A stretch of DNA of 64,000 bases from Flavobacteriales bacterium (GTDB taxonomy: Bacteria > Bacteroidota > Bacteroidia > Flavobacteriales_F > PHOS-HE28): positions 496,001 to 560,000 of the forward strand of contig JADJXH010000004.1 of assembly GCA_016715895.1 (NCBI GenBank), in the 5' to 3' direction. A model generated the notes under the pieces. The model was given only the letters and a program-made list of their open reading frames with translations. It did not search any database and had not been told where the DNA came from. Positions 8,759 to 18,051 of this stretch are shown here, piece by piece (the stretch's first letter is position 1; each line of letters begins with the position of its first letter). The translations under genes and the position numbers were made by a program.

Positions 8759-10234
8759 TCACCCAAGGCCCTCCACGTACCGCCGGTCGTTCGCCAGGCG
8801 CGGCACCTTGCTCTGCGCGTCGTTCATCCCACGCGCCTTCATCCAGGTGGCGAAGGACCCGCGTGGCCGCGAACGGACCACCAACGGACGCAGCACCTTG
8901 CCGGTGATCAGGTCCTTGTAATACGGGTTGCGCTTCTGCAGCGCCTCATCCATGATCGTGGCGAACCGCGCCATGTCCGCAGGCTGTGCGGCGAACTCGA
9001 TGTGCCACTCGTGGAACGGAAGTCCTTCGGCGGGTGAGAGCTGCGGCGCCACGGTGAACTCCGCCACTTCGCAGGGCACCGCGGCGATGGCGTCCTTCAG
9101 CGCGCCCTCCACCTCCTCGGCGATCACGTGCTCACCGAAGGCGCTGGTGAAGTGCTTGGTGCGGCCCGTGACCTTGATGCGCGGTGGCGTGAGCGATACG
9201 AACTTCACGGTATCGCCGATCTCGTAACCCCAGAGCCCGGCGTTGGTGTAGAGCACAAGGGCGTACTGCGTATTCAGCGCCACCTCGGCGATGGAGCGCG
9301 GTCGGCGGTCGTTGCCCTGCATGGGCACGAAGCCGAAGTAGATGCCGTTGTCGAGCACCAACAGCAGGCCATCGTCGTTGTCGAGGTCCTGGTAGGCGAT
9401 GAAGCCTTCGCTCGCGGGGAAGAGCTCCACGCTCGGCACGCTGCCACCGATCAGCGCTTCCATGCGGCTGCGGTAGGGCGCGTAGTTCACGCCGCCGTAC
9501 ACGAACAGCGAGAAGTGCGGGAACACCTTCTTCACCGTGGCCTTGCCAGTGCGCGAGAGCAGCCGCTCGAAGTACATCTGCACCCAGGCAGGGATCCCGC
9601 TGATCAGACGCATGTCCTCCTGCATCGTCTCGCCCACGATGGCCTCCACCTTCGTCTCCCAGTCGGGGATGCTGTTGGTGGCGAACGAGGGCATCCGGTT
9701 CTTCAGCAGGTACTTCGGGACGTGGTTCGCCACGATGCCGCTGAGCCTTCCCATGGGGATCGCGCCCTTGCGGTCGAGCACGGGGCTGCCCTGCAGGAAG
9801 ATCATCTTCCCGTCCACGAAGTCGGCGCGGCCGCTGTGCGCGATGTAGGCGAGCAGGGCACGGCGCGCGCTGCCGATGTGGTTGGGCAGTGAGTGATGGG
9901 TGATGGGGATGTACTTGGCGCCGCTGGTGGTGCCGCTGGTCTTGCACAGGTACAGCGGAAGTCCCGGCCACAGCACGTCCTTGTCCCCGGCGACGATGCG
10001 ATCGATGTACGGCCGGAAGCCTTCGTAGTCGCGCAGTGGCACGGCTTGCACGAGGCCGGCGTGGTCGTGCACCTGGTGCAGCTTGTGGTCGCGACCGAAG
10101 GTCGTGGCCCCGCCGAGCTCCACCAACTGCCGCAGCACACCCAGCTGCGTGGCGACAGGGTCCATGGCGCGTCGCATCACCGCGTTGGTCACGAGGCGGG
10201 CGTAGGGCTTGGCGATGGCGCTCTTGAGGCTCAT
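8759..10234 (-). CDS. GH3 auxin-responsive promoter-family acyl-adenylase
   Basis: The 491-residue product belongs to the GH3 branch of adenylate-forming enzymes. The P-loop-like motif KTSGTTSGA is at 98-106. The middle motif ELFPASEGFIAYQ and the C-terminal GRTKHFTSAFGEHV match the ATP/AMP contact regions. Plant GH3 enzymes conjugate amino acids to auxin or jasmonate; bacterial members have unknown substrates and are frequent in Bacteroidota. ATG 10234 is chosen over 10411 because the extension is not conserved-looking. It converges with the VPS10-like gene, three bases apart. Confidence 0.9.
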   Translation of the reverse strand: MSLKSAIAKPYARLVTNAVMRRAMDPVATQLGVLRQLVELGGATTFGRDHKLHQVHDHAGLVQAVPLRDYEGFRPYIDRIVAGDKDVLWPGLPLYLCKTSGTTSGAKYIPITHHSLPNHIGSARRALLAYIAHSGRADFVDGKMIFLQGSPVLDRKGAIPMGRLSGIVANHVPKYLLKNRMPSFATNSIPDWETKVEAIVGETMQEDMRLISGIPAWVQMYFERLLSRTGKATVKKVFPHFSLFVYGGVNYAPYRSRMEALIGGSVPSVELFPASEGFIAYQDLDNDDGLLLVLDNGIYFGFVPMQGNDRRPRSIAEVALNTQYALVLYTNAGLWGYEIGDTVKFVSLTPPRIKVTGRTKHFTSAFGEHVIAEEVEGALKDAIAAVPCEVAEFTVAPQLSPAEGLPFHEWHIEFAAQPADMARFATIMDEALQKRNPYYKDLITGKVLRPLVVRSRPRGSFATWMKARGMNDAQSKVPRLANDRRYVEGLG

Positions 10235-10292
10235 GTCCAGGGACAGGGGAAGGAGCGTGGGATGCAAGCTTCCTGCGCCCGCGCCTTGGTTC

Positions 10293-11177
10293 TCACTTGA
10301 ACACCATATAGGCCTGCGGGTCGATGGCCTCCCCATCAAGCCACAGTTCAAAATGCAGGTGAGGTCCGGTGCTGAGCTCCCCACTGTCACCCACGATCGC
10401 GACGGCCTCACCGGCCTTCACCTTGTCGCCCACCTTCTTCAGCAGCACGCTGTTGTGCTTGTAGACGCTCACCAGATCACCCCGGTGCTGCAGGTGCAGT
10501 ACATGGCCGCCGTCGCTGGTCCAGCTGGCGAGCGTCACGGTGCCGTCCAAGCAGGCCTTCACGGCCTCGTCCGCCTTGGTGACCACGTCGATGCCGAAAT
10601 GGCCCTGCGCCCGGTCGAAGGTGCTGGTGACGATCCCGCGCAGGGGCGGGAAGAAGAACACGCCGGCCAATGCGCGGCGCTCACCCGCCGGACCCGTGGC
10701 CTCGGACAGCGCGTAGGCCTCCTCCTCCTTGACCTTGAGGCGGAGCAGGCTGTCCTTCAGCCCCGGACGAAGGTCCTCCGCATTGGGCACCTGCTTCACG
10801 GCCCGCAGGCGGAAGCTGGTGTCCGCAGCGACCTCTCCGCGCAGCACGCGTTGCAGGTTGGCGATGTACAGGGCCTGTTCCTCCAGACGGTGATCGAGCG
10901 AATCGGCGAGCAGGGTGCTGCGGTAGGCGTTGATCTTGGTTTCCTGGTCCGAATACCCCGGGATGTAGCGCTTGAGCGGAGTGAGCACGATGATGGCCGC
11001 CACCATCAGGCCGTGCAGCGTGAAGGCGGCGATGGCCAGCAGCAGCACGTTGAGCCGCGACAGTCGGATGCTGAACCGTTCCTCGAAGGTGCGGTCGTTG
11101 ATCAGCAGCAGCCGGTACTTGCTCTTCAGCTTGCGCAGCACCTGCTTGCGCGGACGGGGAGCGGTGGGCTCGGCCAT
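10293..11177 (-). CDS. Membrane-anchored M23 peptidase
   Basis: The 294-residue protein has a basic cytoplasmic lead, one membrane helix at about 43-66, a short coiled segment (90-160) and a LytM/M23 domain from about 170. The metal-binding residues are intact: H193 and D197 (HFGID) and H273/H275 (GPHLHFEL), so it should be a catalytic peptidoglycan endopeptidase acting in the periplasm. Its start is divergent from the GT39-type gene. A GATATTTG box lies five bases upstream of the ATG. Confidence 0.92.
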   Translation of the reverse strand: MAEPTAPRPRKQVLRKLKSKYRLLLINDRTFEERFSIRLSRLNVLLLAIAAFTLHGLMVAAIIVLTPLKRYIPGYSDQETKINAYRSTLLADSLDHRLEEQALYIANLQRVLRGEVAADTSFRLRAVKQVPNAEDLRPGLKDSLLRLKVKEEEAYALSEATGPAGERRALAGVFFFPPLRGIVTSTFDRAQGHFGIDVVTKADEAVKACLDGTVTLASWTSDGGHVLHLQHRGDLVSVYKHNSVLLKKVGDKVKAGEAVAIVGDSGELSTGPHLHFELWLDGEAIDPQAYMVFK

Positions 11178-11182
11178 GCGGA

Positions 11183-11219
11183 CAAATATCGGCGTGACCA
11201 GGGCCCTTCGGTACCTTCA
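11183..11219. promoter_or_regulatory. Divergent Bacteroidota -7 boxes
   Basis: The 50-base gap between two divergent genes holds GATATTTG on the minus strand (11190-11183) and TACCTTCA on the plus strand (11212-11219). Both resemble the TAnnTTTG -7 element. Each lies only 5 and 8 bases before its start codon, leaving almost no room for a leader. No clear -33 element was identified for either. Confidence 0.5.
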
Positions 11220-11227
11220 GCGCCGCG

Positions 11228-12655
11228 ATGGACCCCGGACGGAAAGCCCTGATGCTGGTCACCGCGGGCGCATGCGCGTTGCTGCTTCTTCCCGGGCTGG
11301 TGCGTGAGGGCATGTTCATGGACGGCATGCTGTACACCGTGGTGGCCCACAACGAGGCCCGCGGCATCGGCACCTTCTGGCAGCCACGCTTCAGCCAGCT
11401 GGGCCTGGCGAACATGGACACCTTTCACGAGCACCCACCACTGGGGTTCGGGATGCAGGCCCTGTGGTTCCGGACGTTCGGGAGCGCCTTCTGGGTGGAG
11501 CGCGCCTATGCGCTCACCACCGCCCTGCTGATGGTGGCGCTCCTGCTCGGGATCTGGCGCGAGCTCACGCGCGGCGATGCACGCATCCGTGGCCTGGGGG
11601 CCTGGCCCGTGCTGTTGTGGGGCATCGTGCCCCAGGTGTTCTGGTGCACGCACAACAACATGTTGGAGAACACCATGGGCCTGTTCACCACGGGCGCCCT
11701 GTGGTGTGCGCTGCGCGGCCTGCGCACGGGCTCCATGGCCCTGGCGGTGGGTGCCGGCTCGCTGGTGTTCCTCGCCACGTTCACCAAGGGCGTTCCCGGG
11801 CTCTTCCCGCTGGGGGCTCCGTTCCTCTGGTGGCTGTTCACCCGGCAGGGTGGCGTGCGCAGGATGGTGCTGTTCACCGTCGTCCCGGTGGTCACGGTGG
11901 TGCTGGTGTACCTCGCCCTCTGGCAATGGCCCGACGCCCGTGCCAACCTTGAGCCTTACGTCGAGGCCCGCCTCATGCACAGGATCGCCGCCAAGCCCAC
12001 GGTGGAGCACCGCTGGCAGATCCTGCTGGACCTGTTCAACTCACAGCTTGGCCCGATCATGCTGGCCGGGGTGCTGGTGCTTGCCGCTGCACGTGGCGCG
12101 TCCGGGCCGGCCACCGGCCGCCCCGCGCTCGCCCTGATGGCCATCGGGTTGTCCGGCGTGGCCCCCATGATGCTCACCCTGGTCCAGAAGTCGTTCTACA
12201 GCGTGCCGGCCTTTCCGCCGATCGCCCTGGGCCTGGCCCTCTGGAGCGCGCCGGCACTGGAGCGGCTGCTGGAGCGTATCGCCCTGCGCCGGGGCCTCGC
12301 CCGAGGGCTGTCCGTCGCCGGCGGAGCGGCCCTGTTGACCGCTCTGGCGACCTCGGTGCTGCTCTGGGGCCGACCGGGGCGCGATGCGGACATGCTGCAC
12401 GACGTGGCCCGCATCGGGGCCACCGTACCGCAGGGCACGCTCGTCGGCTGCGCCCCGGAGCTCTGGGAGCAATGGAACCTGCAGGGCTACCTGCTGCGCT
12501 ACCACGACATCTCCCTGGACCCGCACGGCCGGCCGCACAGCTGGTTCCTCGCGCCGGTGGGGAATGACCTTCCTGGGGAATGCCACCCGGAGGGAACGGC
12601 ACTGCGCACCCTGCGACTGGCCCGCTGCACGCATGGGTCGGGGGCGATGAAATAA
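11228..12655 (+). CDS. GT39/PMT-like membrane glycosyltransferase
   Basis: The 475-residue protein has ten or more hydrophobic helices and the GT-C layout. A first helix is followed by an outward loop with acidic residues (EGMFMDGMLY, D32 region) and FHEHPPLGFGMQALWF, which resembles the PPLGYW-type loop of ArnT/PMT-family enzymes. These transfer sugars from polyprenyl-phosphate carriers to lipids or proteins on the periplasmic face. The acceptor is unknown. No gene for a polyprenyl-phosphate sugar synthase is adjacent. A second, different GT39-type gene lies at 46.6-48.2 kb. Confidence 0.78.
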   Translation: MDPGRKALMLVTAGACALLLLPGLVREGMFMDGMLYTVVAHNEARGIGTFWQPRFSQLGLANMDTFHEHPPLGFGMQALWFRTFGSAFWVERAYALTTALLMVALLLGIWRELTRGDARIRGLGAWPVLLWGIVPQVFWCTHNNMLENTMGLFTTGALWCALRGLRTGSMALAVGAGSLVFLATFTKGVPGLFPLGAPFLWWLFTRQGGVRRMVLFTVVPVVTVVLVYLALWQWPDARANLEPYVEARLMHRIAAKPTVEHRWQILLDLFNSQLGPIMLAGVLVLAAARGASGPATGRPALALMAIGLSGVAPMMLTLVQKSFYSVPAFPPIALGLALWSAPALERLLERIALRRGLARGLSVAGGAALLTALATSVLLWGRPGRDADMLHDVARIGATVPQGTLVGCAPELWEQWNLQGYLLRYHDISLDPHGRPHSWFLAPVGNDLPGECHPEGTALRTLRLARCTHGSGAMK

Positions 12656-12682
12656 CTTCGCCCGTTCGCAGTTGATGCTCCC

Positions 12683-15331
12683 GTGAAGCGGATCCCCGTC
12701 CACCTCGCCGCTCTTGTCGTGCTCCTGGCCCTCCTGGCCGGTGGGTGTTCCAAGGAGAAGGACCGCTTCCTCAACCGGGCTTACCACCGTCTCACCTCCC
12801 GGGACAATGGCTGGTTCAACGCCAATGAGAAGCTCAAGGAGACCGTGGACGGCATTGAAAGGGCCTATATCGACGACTTCGACAAGATGCTGCCCCTCTT
12901 CGTGTACGGCACCGAGGATCAGGCCAAGGGGGCCGGCGGCGACCTGGAGAAATGCATCGAGAAGTGCTCGCTCGTGATCGAGCGGCACAGCATGGACATC
13001 AAGGGCAAGCAGCGCAACAGCTGGATCGACGACGCCTACTTCGTCATCGGCCGCAGCTACTTCTACAAGCGGGCCTGGTTCGATGCCCAGCGCACCTTCG
13101 ACTACATCGGCCGGCGGTTCAAGGACCAGGACAGGCAGTACGAGGCCAAAGTGTGGCTGGCGCGCACCCTGATGGAGACCGAACAGTACGCCCGGGCCCA
13201 AAGCACCCTGGACGAGGTGAAGGAGGTGAAGGAGCTGCCGAAGCGGTTCCCGCATGACGAGCTCGCCGCGGTGCAGGCCGACCTGGACCTCCGGCGCGGC
13301 AAGGTGGACGATGCCATCATGAACCTGGAGCGGGCCGTGGACATCACCAAGGACCGGCAGCGTCGGGTGCGGTGGACCTTCATCCTGGCGCAGCTGTACC
13401 AGGTGAAGGGCATGGACGACCGCTCGATCGCGGCCTACAAGCAGGTCACGCGGATGAACCCGCCGTACGAGCTGGCCTTTCACGCCCAGGTGTTCCAGGC
13501 GCTCGCCTTTGACCGGGGCGACAGCAAGGCCTTGCGCAAGATGCTCAACCGCATGCTGCGCGACGACAAGCACGTGGACCACTTCGACATGATCCACTAT
13601 GCGCTGGCGGACATCGACCTCAAGGAGAACAAGGACAGCAGCGCCATCGCGCACCTCAAGCGCAGCGCCTATGTCAGCACCAACGACACGCGCCAGAAGG
13701 CCAAGACCTGGCTGCGCCTGGCCGACCTGTACTTCGACGACCGTGCCTACCCGGATGCGCAGCTCTACTACGACAGCACGAGCACCCTGCTGGCCGAGGA
13801 GCATCCGCGCTTCGAGGAGGTGGCCACACGCGCGGAGGTGCTCGGCGAGCTCGTGGAACAGCTCAACATCATCGCGCGGGAGGACAGCCTGCAACAGCTG
13901 GCGGGGATGGACCCCGAGGAGCGCGAGAAAGCCATCAAGCGCCTGATCCGCGAACGCGAGAAGGCCGAGGCGGAGAAGGAGGTCGCCGAACGGGAGGCCC
14001 GGGAGGCGGAGGCCGCAGGAACGGCCGCACCGGCGCGCCCCGCCACACCGGCCGGCGGCGGTTCAGGGGCCTGGTACTTCTACAACCCCCAGCAGCTGGG
14101 CCGCGGGCTCTCGGAGTTCAAGAAGAAATGGGGCAACCGCCCCTTGGAGGATGACTGGCGCCGCCGCGACAAGAGCGGGTCCGCCATCGCGCAGGAGGAG
14201 CCTGAGGAGGCTGGCGAGCCCACCGCCGAGGGCACCGAGGGCGAGGGCAAGGAGGGTGAACCCGAATGGAAGGACCCCGGGTTCTACCTCAAGGACCTGC
14301 CCACGAGCGACACCGCCCTGGCCGCTTCCAACGCGAAGATCTGTGAGGCGATGTACCGCAGCGGGATGATCTACAAGGAGAAGCTCAAGGATACCGACAA
14401 CGCCATCGAGAGCTTCGAGACGCTGATCAACCGCTTCGAGGAGTGCCGCTTCACCCCCGAGAGCCACTATCAGATGTACCGCATCTACCTGGCCCGGGAG
14501 AAGAGCGGCAGCTTCATCGATTTCGGAGGCAGCACCTCGCAGGCCTATGCCAACATCATCCTGGAGCGCTGGCCTGACAGCGAGTTCGCCCGGCTGGTGC
14601 GCGATCCATCGTTGCTGGAGGGCGGCGAGGCCCGGCGCAAGGTGGAGGCCGCCGAGTACGACCAGCTCTACCGCGAGTTCCGCCAGCGCAACTACCTGCT
14701 GGTGATCTCCACCTGCAATCAGGTGATCACCAACGAGCCCCGCAACCACCTGCTGGGCAAGTACCACCTGCTGAAGGCCATGGCCATCGGCGGCACGCGT
14801 GAGCTCTCCGCCTTCCGCACCGCACTGCAGGAGGTCAAGGACAAATTCCCCGCCACCGAGGAGGCCAAGGCCGCCGAGGACCTGCTGGCCGTCCTGGACC
14901 GCCAGGCCACCTCCGAAGGGGCGCCTGCGGAACAGGGCAAGGCCCCGACGAACGCCAGTTCATTCCGTATGGACCAGGGTCCGCACTACATCGCGCTCAT
15001 CCACCCCAACAGCGCGGGCGACATCAATACGGTGAAGACGAAGATCAGCGACTTCAACCGGCGCTACTTCCCGGGCCGCAACATCCTCATCGAGAACACC
15101 ATCCTGGACGCCGAGCAGCAGGTGGTGGTGCTGCGCCTGTTCGATGACAAGGCCGCCGCCATGGCCTACTACCATCAGTTCCTCGGCGACGTGGGCATGT
15201 TGGGCGGCATCAATGACCAGGGGCATCCCATCTTCGCCATCAGCCCGGACAATTACGCCCAGCTGTACAAGAACAAGGACGTGGACGCCTACGCGGCCTT
15301 CTTCACCCAGAACTACCTGCCCAAGCAGTAG
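12683..15331 (+). CDS. porW: T9SS lipoprotein PorW/SprE (TPR protein)
   Basis: The 882-residue product is a lipoprotein: signal peptide with lipobox LAGGC and lipidated C22. A long helical-repeat region follows (about 90-430; repeats such as AYFVIGRSYFYKRAWFDAQRTFDYI), then an acidic low-complexity stretch (about 430-560), and a further TPR-like and C-terminal part. This order matches SprE/PorW, which is needed for type IX secretion and gliding. GTG 12683 is used because the only nearby ATG (12675) is out of frame. TAACTTCG at about 12653-12660 may be its -7 box. Three T9SS cargo genes are in the window. Confidence 0.88.
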   Translation: MKRIPVHLAALVVLLALLAGGCSKEKDRFLNRAYHRLTSRDNGWFNANEKLKETVDGIERAYIDDFDKMLPLFVYGTEDQAKGAGGDLEKCIEKCSLVIERHSMDIKGKQRNSWIDDAYFVIGRSYFYKRAWFDAQRTFDYIGRRFKDQDRQYEAKVWLARTLMETEQYARAQSTLDEVKEVKELPKRFPHDELAAVQADLDLRRGKVDDAIMNLERAVDITKDRQRRVRWTFILAQLYQVKGMDDRSIAAYKQVTRMNPPYELAFHAQVFQALAFDRGDSKALRKMLNRMLRDDKHVDHFDMIHYALADIDLKENKDSSAIAHLKRSAYVSTNDTRQKAKTWLRLADLYFDDRAYPDAQLYYDSTSTLLAEEHPRFEEVATRAEVLGELVEQLNIIAREDSLQQLAGMDPEEREKAIKRLIREREKAEAEKEVAEREAREAEAAGTAAPARPATPAGGGSGAWYFYNPQQLGRGLSEFKKKWGNRPLEDDWRRRDKSGSAIAQEEPEEAGEPTAEGTEGEGKEGEPEWKDPGFYLKDLPTSDTALAASNAKICEAMYRSGMIYKEKLKDTDNAIESFETLINRFEECRFTPESHYQMYRIYLAREKSGSFIDFGGSTSQAYANIILERWPDSEFARLVRDPSLLEGGEARRKVEAAEYDQLYREFRQRNYLLVISTCNQVITNEPRNHLLGKYHLLKAMAIGGTRELSAFRTALQEVKDKFPATEEAKAAEDLLAVLDRQATSEGAPAEQGKAPTNASSFRMDQGPHYIALIHPNSAGDINTVKTKISDFNRRYFPGRNILIENTILDAEQQVVVLRLFDDKAAAMAYYHQFLGDVGMLGGINDQGHPIFAISPDNYAQLYKNKDVDAYAAFFTQNYLPKQ

Positions 15332-15346
15332 GCTTCGACCGGTGGC

Positions 15347-15376
15347 TTGGTCGGATCATCTGAGCCGTTAACTTTG
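15347..15376 (+). promoter_or_regulatory. Promoter of the bactofilin-ATP synthase operon
   Basis: TTGG at 15347-15350 (-33-like), 18 bases, then TAACTTTG at 15369-15376, a perfect TAnnTTTG -7 box. The bactofilin ATG follows 28 bases further on. This is one of the best matches in the window to the Bacteroidota housekeeping promoter. Confidence 0.7.
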
Positions 15377-15403
15377 TCCCTGACGATCAGGAACCTGTAC
15401 GCG

Positions 15404-15865
15404 ATGGCCCTTTTCCAACCCGATAAAAAGTCCGAGCCCATGAACAAGGCCGCCGAACCGGTGAACACCGGCAAGATCAACAGCATCATGGAGGGCACCT
15501 CCATCGAGGGGGAGATCCGCAGCGACAGCAACCTGCGCATCGACGGCCGGGTGAAGGGCACCATCAACGTGCGCGGCCGGCTCATCGTGGGGCAGACCGG
15601 GGTGATCGAGGGCGAAGTGAGCTGCCAGAGCTCCGACATCGAGGGCACCCTGGTCGGCAAGGTCAACTGTCAGGACCTTTTGAGCCTGAAGGCCACCGCC
15701 AAACTGCAGGGCGACATCAACACCAAGAAGCTGGCCATCGAGCCGGGGGCGGTGTTCACCGGCAACTGCAGCATGGCCGGGGGTGTGGTGAAGGAGATGG
15801 ACCCCGTGCGCCTGCGCACCGAGACCGCCCGTCAGGAGGGCGCGCCCGCACAAGCCGTCCGTTGA
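15404..15865 (+). CDS. Bactofilin
   Basis: The 153-residue protein has the DUF583 right-handed beta-helix, with turns about every 17 residues: GTSIEGEIRSDSNLRIDGRVKG and similar through residue 125. Both ends are short and disordered. Bactofilins polymerise into filaments near the membrane and recruit cell-wall or envelope enzymes. ATG 15404 follows the promoter; the earlier ATG at 15347 lies upstream of the -7 box and is excluded. It leads the ATP synthase gene block, an arrangement I recall as common in Bacteroidota. Confidence 0.92.
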   Translation: MALFQPDKKSEPMNKAAEPVNTGKINSIMEGTSIEGEIRSDSNLRIDGRVKGTINVRGRLIVGQTGVIEGEVSCQSSDIEGTLVGKVNCQDLLSLKATAKLQGDINTKKLAIEPGAVFTGNCSMAGGVVKEMDPVRLRTETARQEGAPAQAVR

Positions 15866-15875
15866 CCGCCCGCCG

Positions 15876-16271
15876 ATGACCCAGGGGCGCCGCACCTCCC
15901 CCCTGGTGCCCGTGCTGCTGTTCACCGTGGTCTGTGGCGCGTGCACAGCGCTCGTCGTCCGGCTGGCCGGCCTTTCCTTGCACTGGGGCTATGGAGCCGT
16001 CCTCATCTATTTGGGCGGCGTGACCCTGCTGCTTCATCTCTGGCAGGAGCGCGCAATGGTGAATGACCCCAAGGGCTTCGTACGGCGGTTCATGGCGGGC
16101 CTCATGCTGAAGATGTTCGTGAGCATCGTGGCGGTGGCCGTGGTCCTGCTCACCCTGCCCCGGGCACAGGCCGTGCCGCTGGCGCTGGCCTTCGCCTTGC
16201 TCTACCTGGCCTTCCTGGGCTTCAGCACCGGCCGGCTGGTCCACCTCTCGCGTCGTCAGCCCGCTTCCTGA
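15876..16271 (+). CDS. Small four-helix membrane protein in ATP synthase operon (AtpI-like position)
   Basis: The 131-residue product has four hydrophobic segments (about 10-30, 38-54, 72-94 and 100-120) separated by short basic loops. Its place before atpZ and atpB, and its size, suit an AtpI-like assembly factor, although sequence alone does not prove this. Its stop overlaps the next start by one base (TGATG), which suggests translational coupling. Confidence 0.6.
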   Translation: MTQGRRTSPLVPVLLFTVVCGACTALVVRLAGLSLHWGYGAVLIYLGGVTLLLHLWQERAMVNDPKGFVRRFMAGLMLKMFVSIVAVAVVLLTLPRAQAVPLALAFALLYLAFLGFSTGRLVHLSRRQPAS

Positions 16272-16504
16272 TGGGCACCGCTCCCCGGGGCCGGAGGTCT
16301 GACGAGGCGCGCAAAGGGGTCAACGCCTATCTCCGCTACAGCGCGCTCGGCCTGCAGATGGCGGGCATCATCCTAGCGGCCATCTGGGCCGGACGCTGGC
16401 TGGACGGGCGCATCGCCCTCCGGTTCCCGGCCTTCACCCTGGCGTTCGCCCTGCTGGGCATCACCGGGGCCATGATCTTCCTCTTCAAGGAGACCCGGCG
16501 CTGA
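16271..16504 (+). CDS. atpZ: AtpZ/AtpI family protein
   Basis: The 77-residue protein has two membrane helices (about 25-43 and 52-70) joined by a short loop (GRWLDGRIALRFP), matching the AtpZ family (F0F1 ATPase-associated Mg2+/Ca2+ transporter or assembly factor). The ATG overlaps the preceding stop by one base. atpB follows after 71 bases, where a TACCTTCG box (16537-16544) could start an internal transcript. Confidence 0.8.
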   Translation: MGTAPRGRRSDEARKGVNAYLRYSALGLQMAGIILAAIWAGRWLDGRIALRFPAFTLAFALLGITGAMIFLFKETRR

Positions 16505-16575
16505 TGTCGGCCTTCGACTGAATTGCTGCGGATCGCTACCTTCGCGGCCGCAAACGGGACGGACCCCCACGCCTG

Positions 16576-17724
16576 ATGTCGCTGAAACCCTTGCTGCGCC
16601 ACGCTTTTCTGATCACGGCCACGCTCCTTCTGGGCCGTTCCACCGCGCAGCACAGCTCCCCGGACAGCATCGCGCATCACGCCACGATCACCGTGGACGG
16701 TGACGCGCATGCCACCTCCCCGCCCGATGAGGGCCATGGTGCTTCGGAGAAGTTCAACGCCGGAAAGCTCATCATGGACCACATCGGCGATGAGCACGGT
16801 TGGCACCTCTGGGGCCACACGAGCCTGCCCCTGCCGGTGATCCTGTACACCAGCGGGCGCGGCCTGAGCCTCTTCAGCAGCAGCCGGTTCGACCACGGGC
16901 ACAAGACCTACGGCGGGTATGCGCTGCACGAGGGGCAGGTGGTGGCGGTGGATGCACCGGACGGCTCGGACGCGCATCACGCCGGGGTGAACGAGGAGCT
17001 GACCGCCGCCACGGTGGACCTGAGCATCACCAAGAACGTGGCCACCCTGCTCATCGTGTCGGCCCTTCTGCTGTGGATCTTCATCAGCGTGGCCCGGGCC
17101 TACACCCGCCGCGCCGGCCAAGCGCCGACCGGCCTGCAGAACCTGGTGGAGCCCATCATCCTCTTCGTGCGGGACGACCTGGCCAAGAGCGCCATCGGGC
17201 ACCGGTACGAGAAGTACCTCCCGTACCTGCTCACCGCCTTCTTCTTCATCTTCTTCAGCAACCTGCTGGGCCTGGTGCCCTTCTTCCCGGGCGGCGCCAA
17301 CCTCACGGGGAACATCGCCGTCACGGTGGTGCTGGCGGTGATCACCTTCCTGATCGTCACCTTCAGCGGCAACAAGCATTACTGGCATCACATCTTCGCC
17401 ATGCCGGGTGTGCCGGGCTGGGTGCTGGCGATCCTGACGCCGGTGGAGATCCTGGGCATGTTCCTGAAGCCCTTCGTGCTGGCCATCCGACTGTTCGCCA
17501 ACATCACGGCGGGCCACATCATCGCGCTGAGCTTCTTCAGCCTGATCTTCGTCTTCGGCGAAACGAGCGCGGGCGCCGGCTATGGCGTGGCCATCGGATC
17601 GTGGCTGTTCACCGTGTTCATGTTCATGCTCGAGCTCCTGGTGGCCTTCATCCAGGCGTACGTCTTCACCTTCCTGTCGGCCATGTACATCGGTGCCGCC
17701 GTGGAGGAACCCCATCATCACTAG
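16576..17724 (+). CDS. atpB: ATP synthase F0 subunit a, with long His-rich N-terminal extension
   Basis: The 382-residue subunit forms the proton half-channels with the c-ring. The membrane part begins near residue 155 and ends in a VEEPHHH tail. The essential arginine is R305 in the segment LAIRLFANITAGHI. Residues 1-25 look like a signal peptide (...STAQ), followed by about 115 periplasmic residues that include 14 histidines between 26 and 135. Such an N-terminal extension is known in Bacteroidota atpB, which explains why the protein is longer than the 270-residue E. coli form; the histidine density is notable. Confidence 0.95.
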   Translation: MSLKPLLRHAFLITATLLLGRSTAQHSSPDSIAHHATITVDGDAHATSPPDEGHGASEKFNAGKLIMDHIGDEHGWHLWGHTSLPLPVILYTSGRGLSLFSSSRFDHGHKTYGGYALHEGQVVAVDAPDGSDAHHAGVNEELTAATVDLSITKNVATLLIVSALLLWIFISVARAYTRRAGQAPTGLQNLVEPIILFVRDDLAKSAIGHRYEKYLPYLLTAFFFIFFSNLLGLVPFFPGGANLTGNIAVTVVLAVITFLIVTFSGNKHYWHHIFAMPGVPGWVLAILTPVEILGMFLKPFVLAIRLFANITAGHIIALSFFSLIFVFGETSAGAGYGVAIGSWLFTVFMFMLELLVAFIQAYVFTFLSAMYIGAAVEEPHHH

Positions 17725-17754
17725 AAACCCGAACTCCCTTAAACCCGCACTCCC

Positions 17755-18015
17755 ATGTTCCTCTCCGTTCTCCTCGACCTCGGCGTTGGTTACGGTATCG
17801 CCGCCCTCGGCGCCGGTCTTGCCGCCCTCGGTGCCGGTGTGGGCATCGGCCGCATCGGTGGCGACGCCGTGCAGGCCATGGCCCGTCAGCCGGAAGCCAT
17901 GAACGACCTGCGCGCCAACATGATCCTCACCGCCGCGCTGGTGGAAGGTGCCGCCTTCTTCGCGATGGTGGTGGGCCTGCTGGTGGTGCTGAAGGAGATG
18001 CCGGCCGCCGTTTAA
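17755..18015 (+). CDS. atpE: ATP synthase F0 subunit c
   Basis: The 86-residue hairpin has two helices joined by the polar loop ARQPEA. The glycine-rich first helix (GAGLAALGAGVGIGRIGG) packs the ring. The ion-binding carboxylate is E64 in the second helix (ALVEGAAFF). The residues around it do not show the usual sodium-binding set, so proton coupling is expected. Spaced 30 bases after atpB and 36 before atpF. Confidence 0.96.
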   Translation: MFLSVLLDLGVGYGIAALGAGLAALGAGVGIGRIGGDAVQAMARQPEAMNDLRANMILTAALVEGAAFFAMVVGLLVVLKEMPAAV

Positions 18016-18051
18016 GGCCGCGCCCCGTCGTCCAACCCCGAACCCGCAGCC

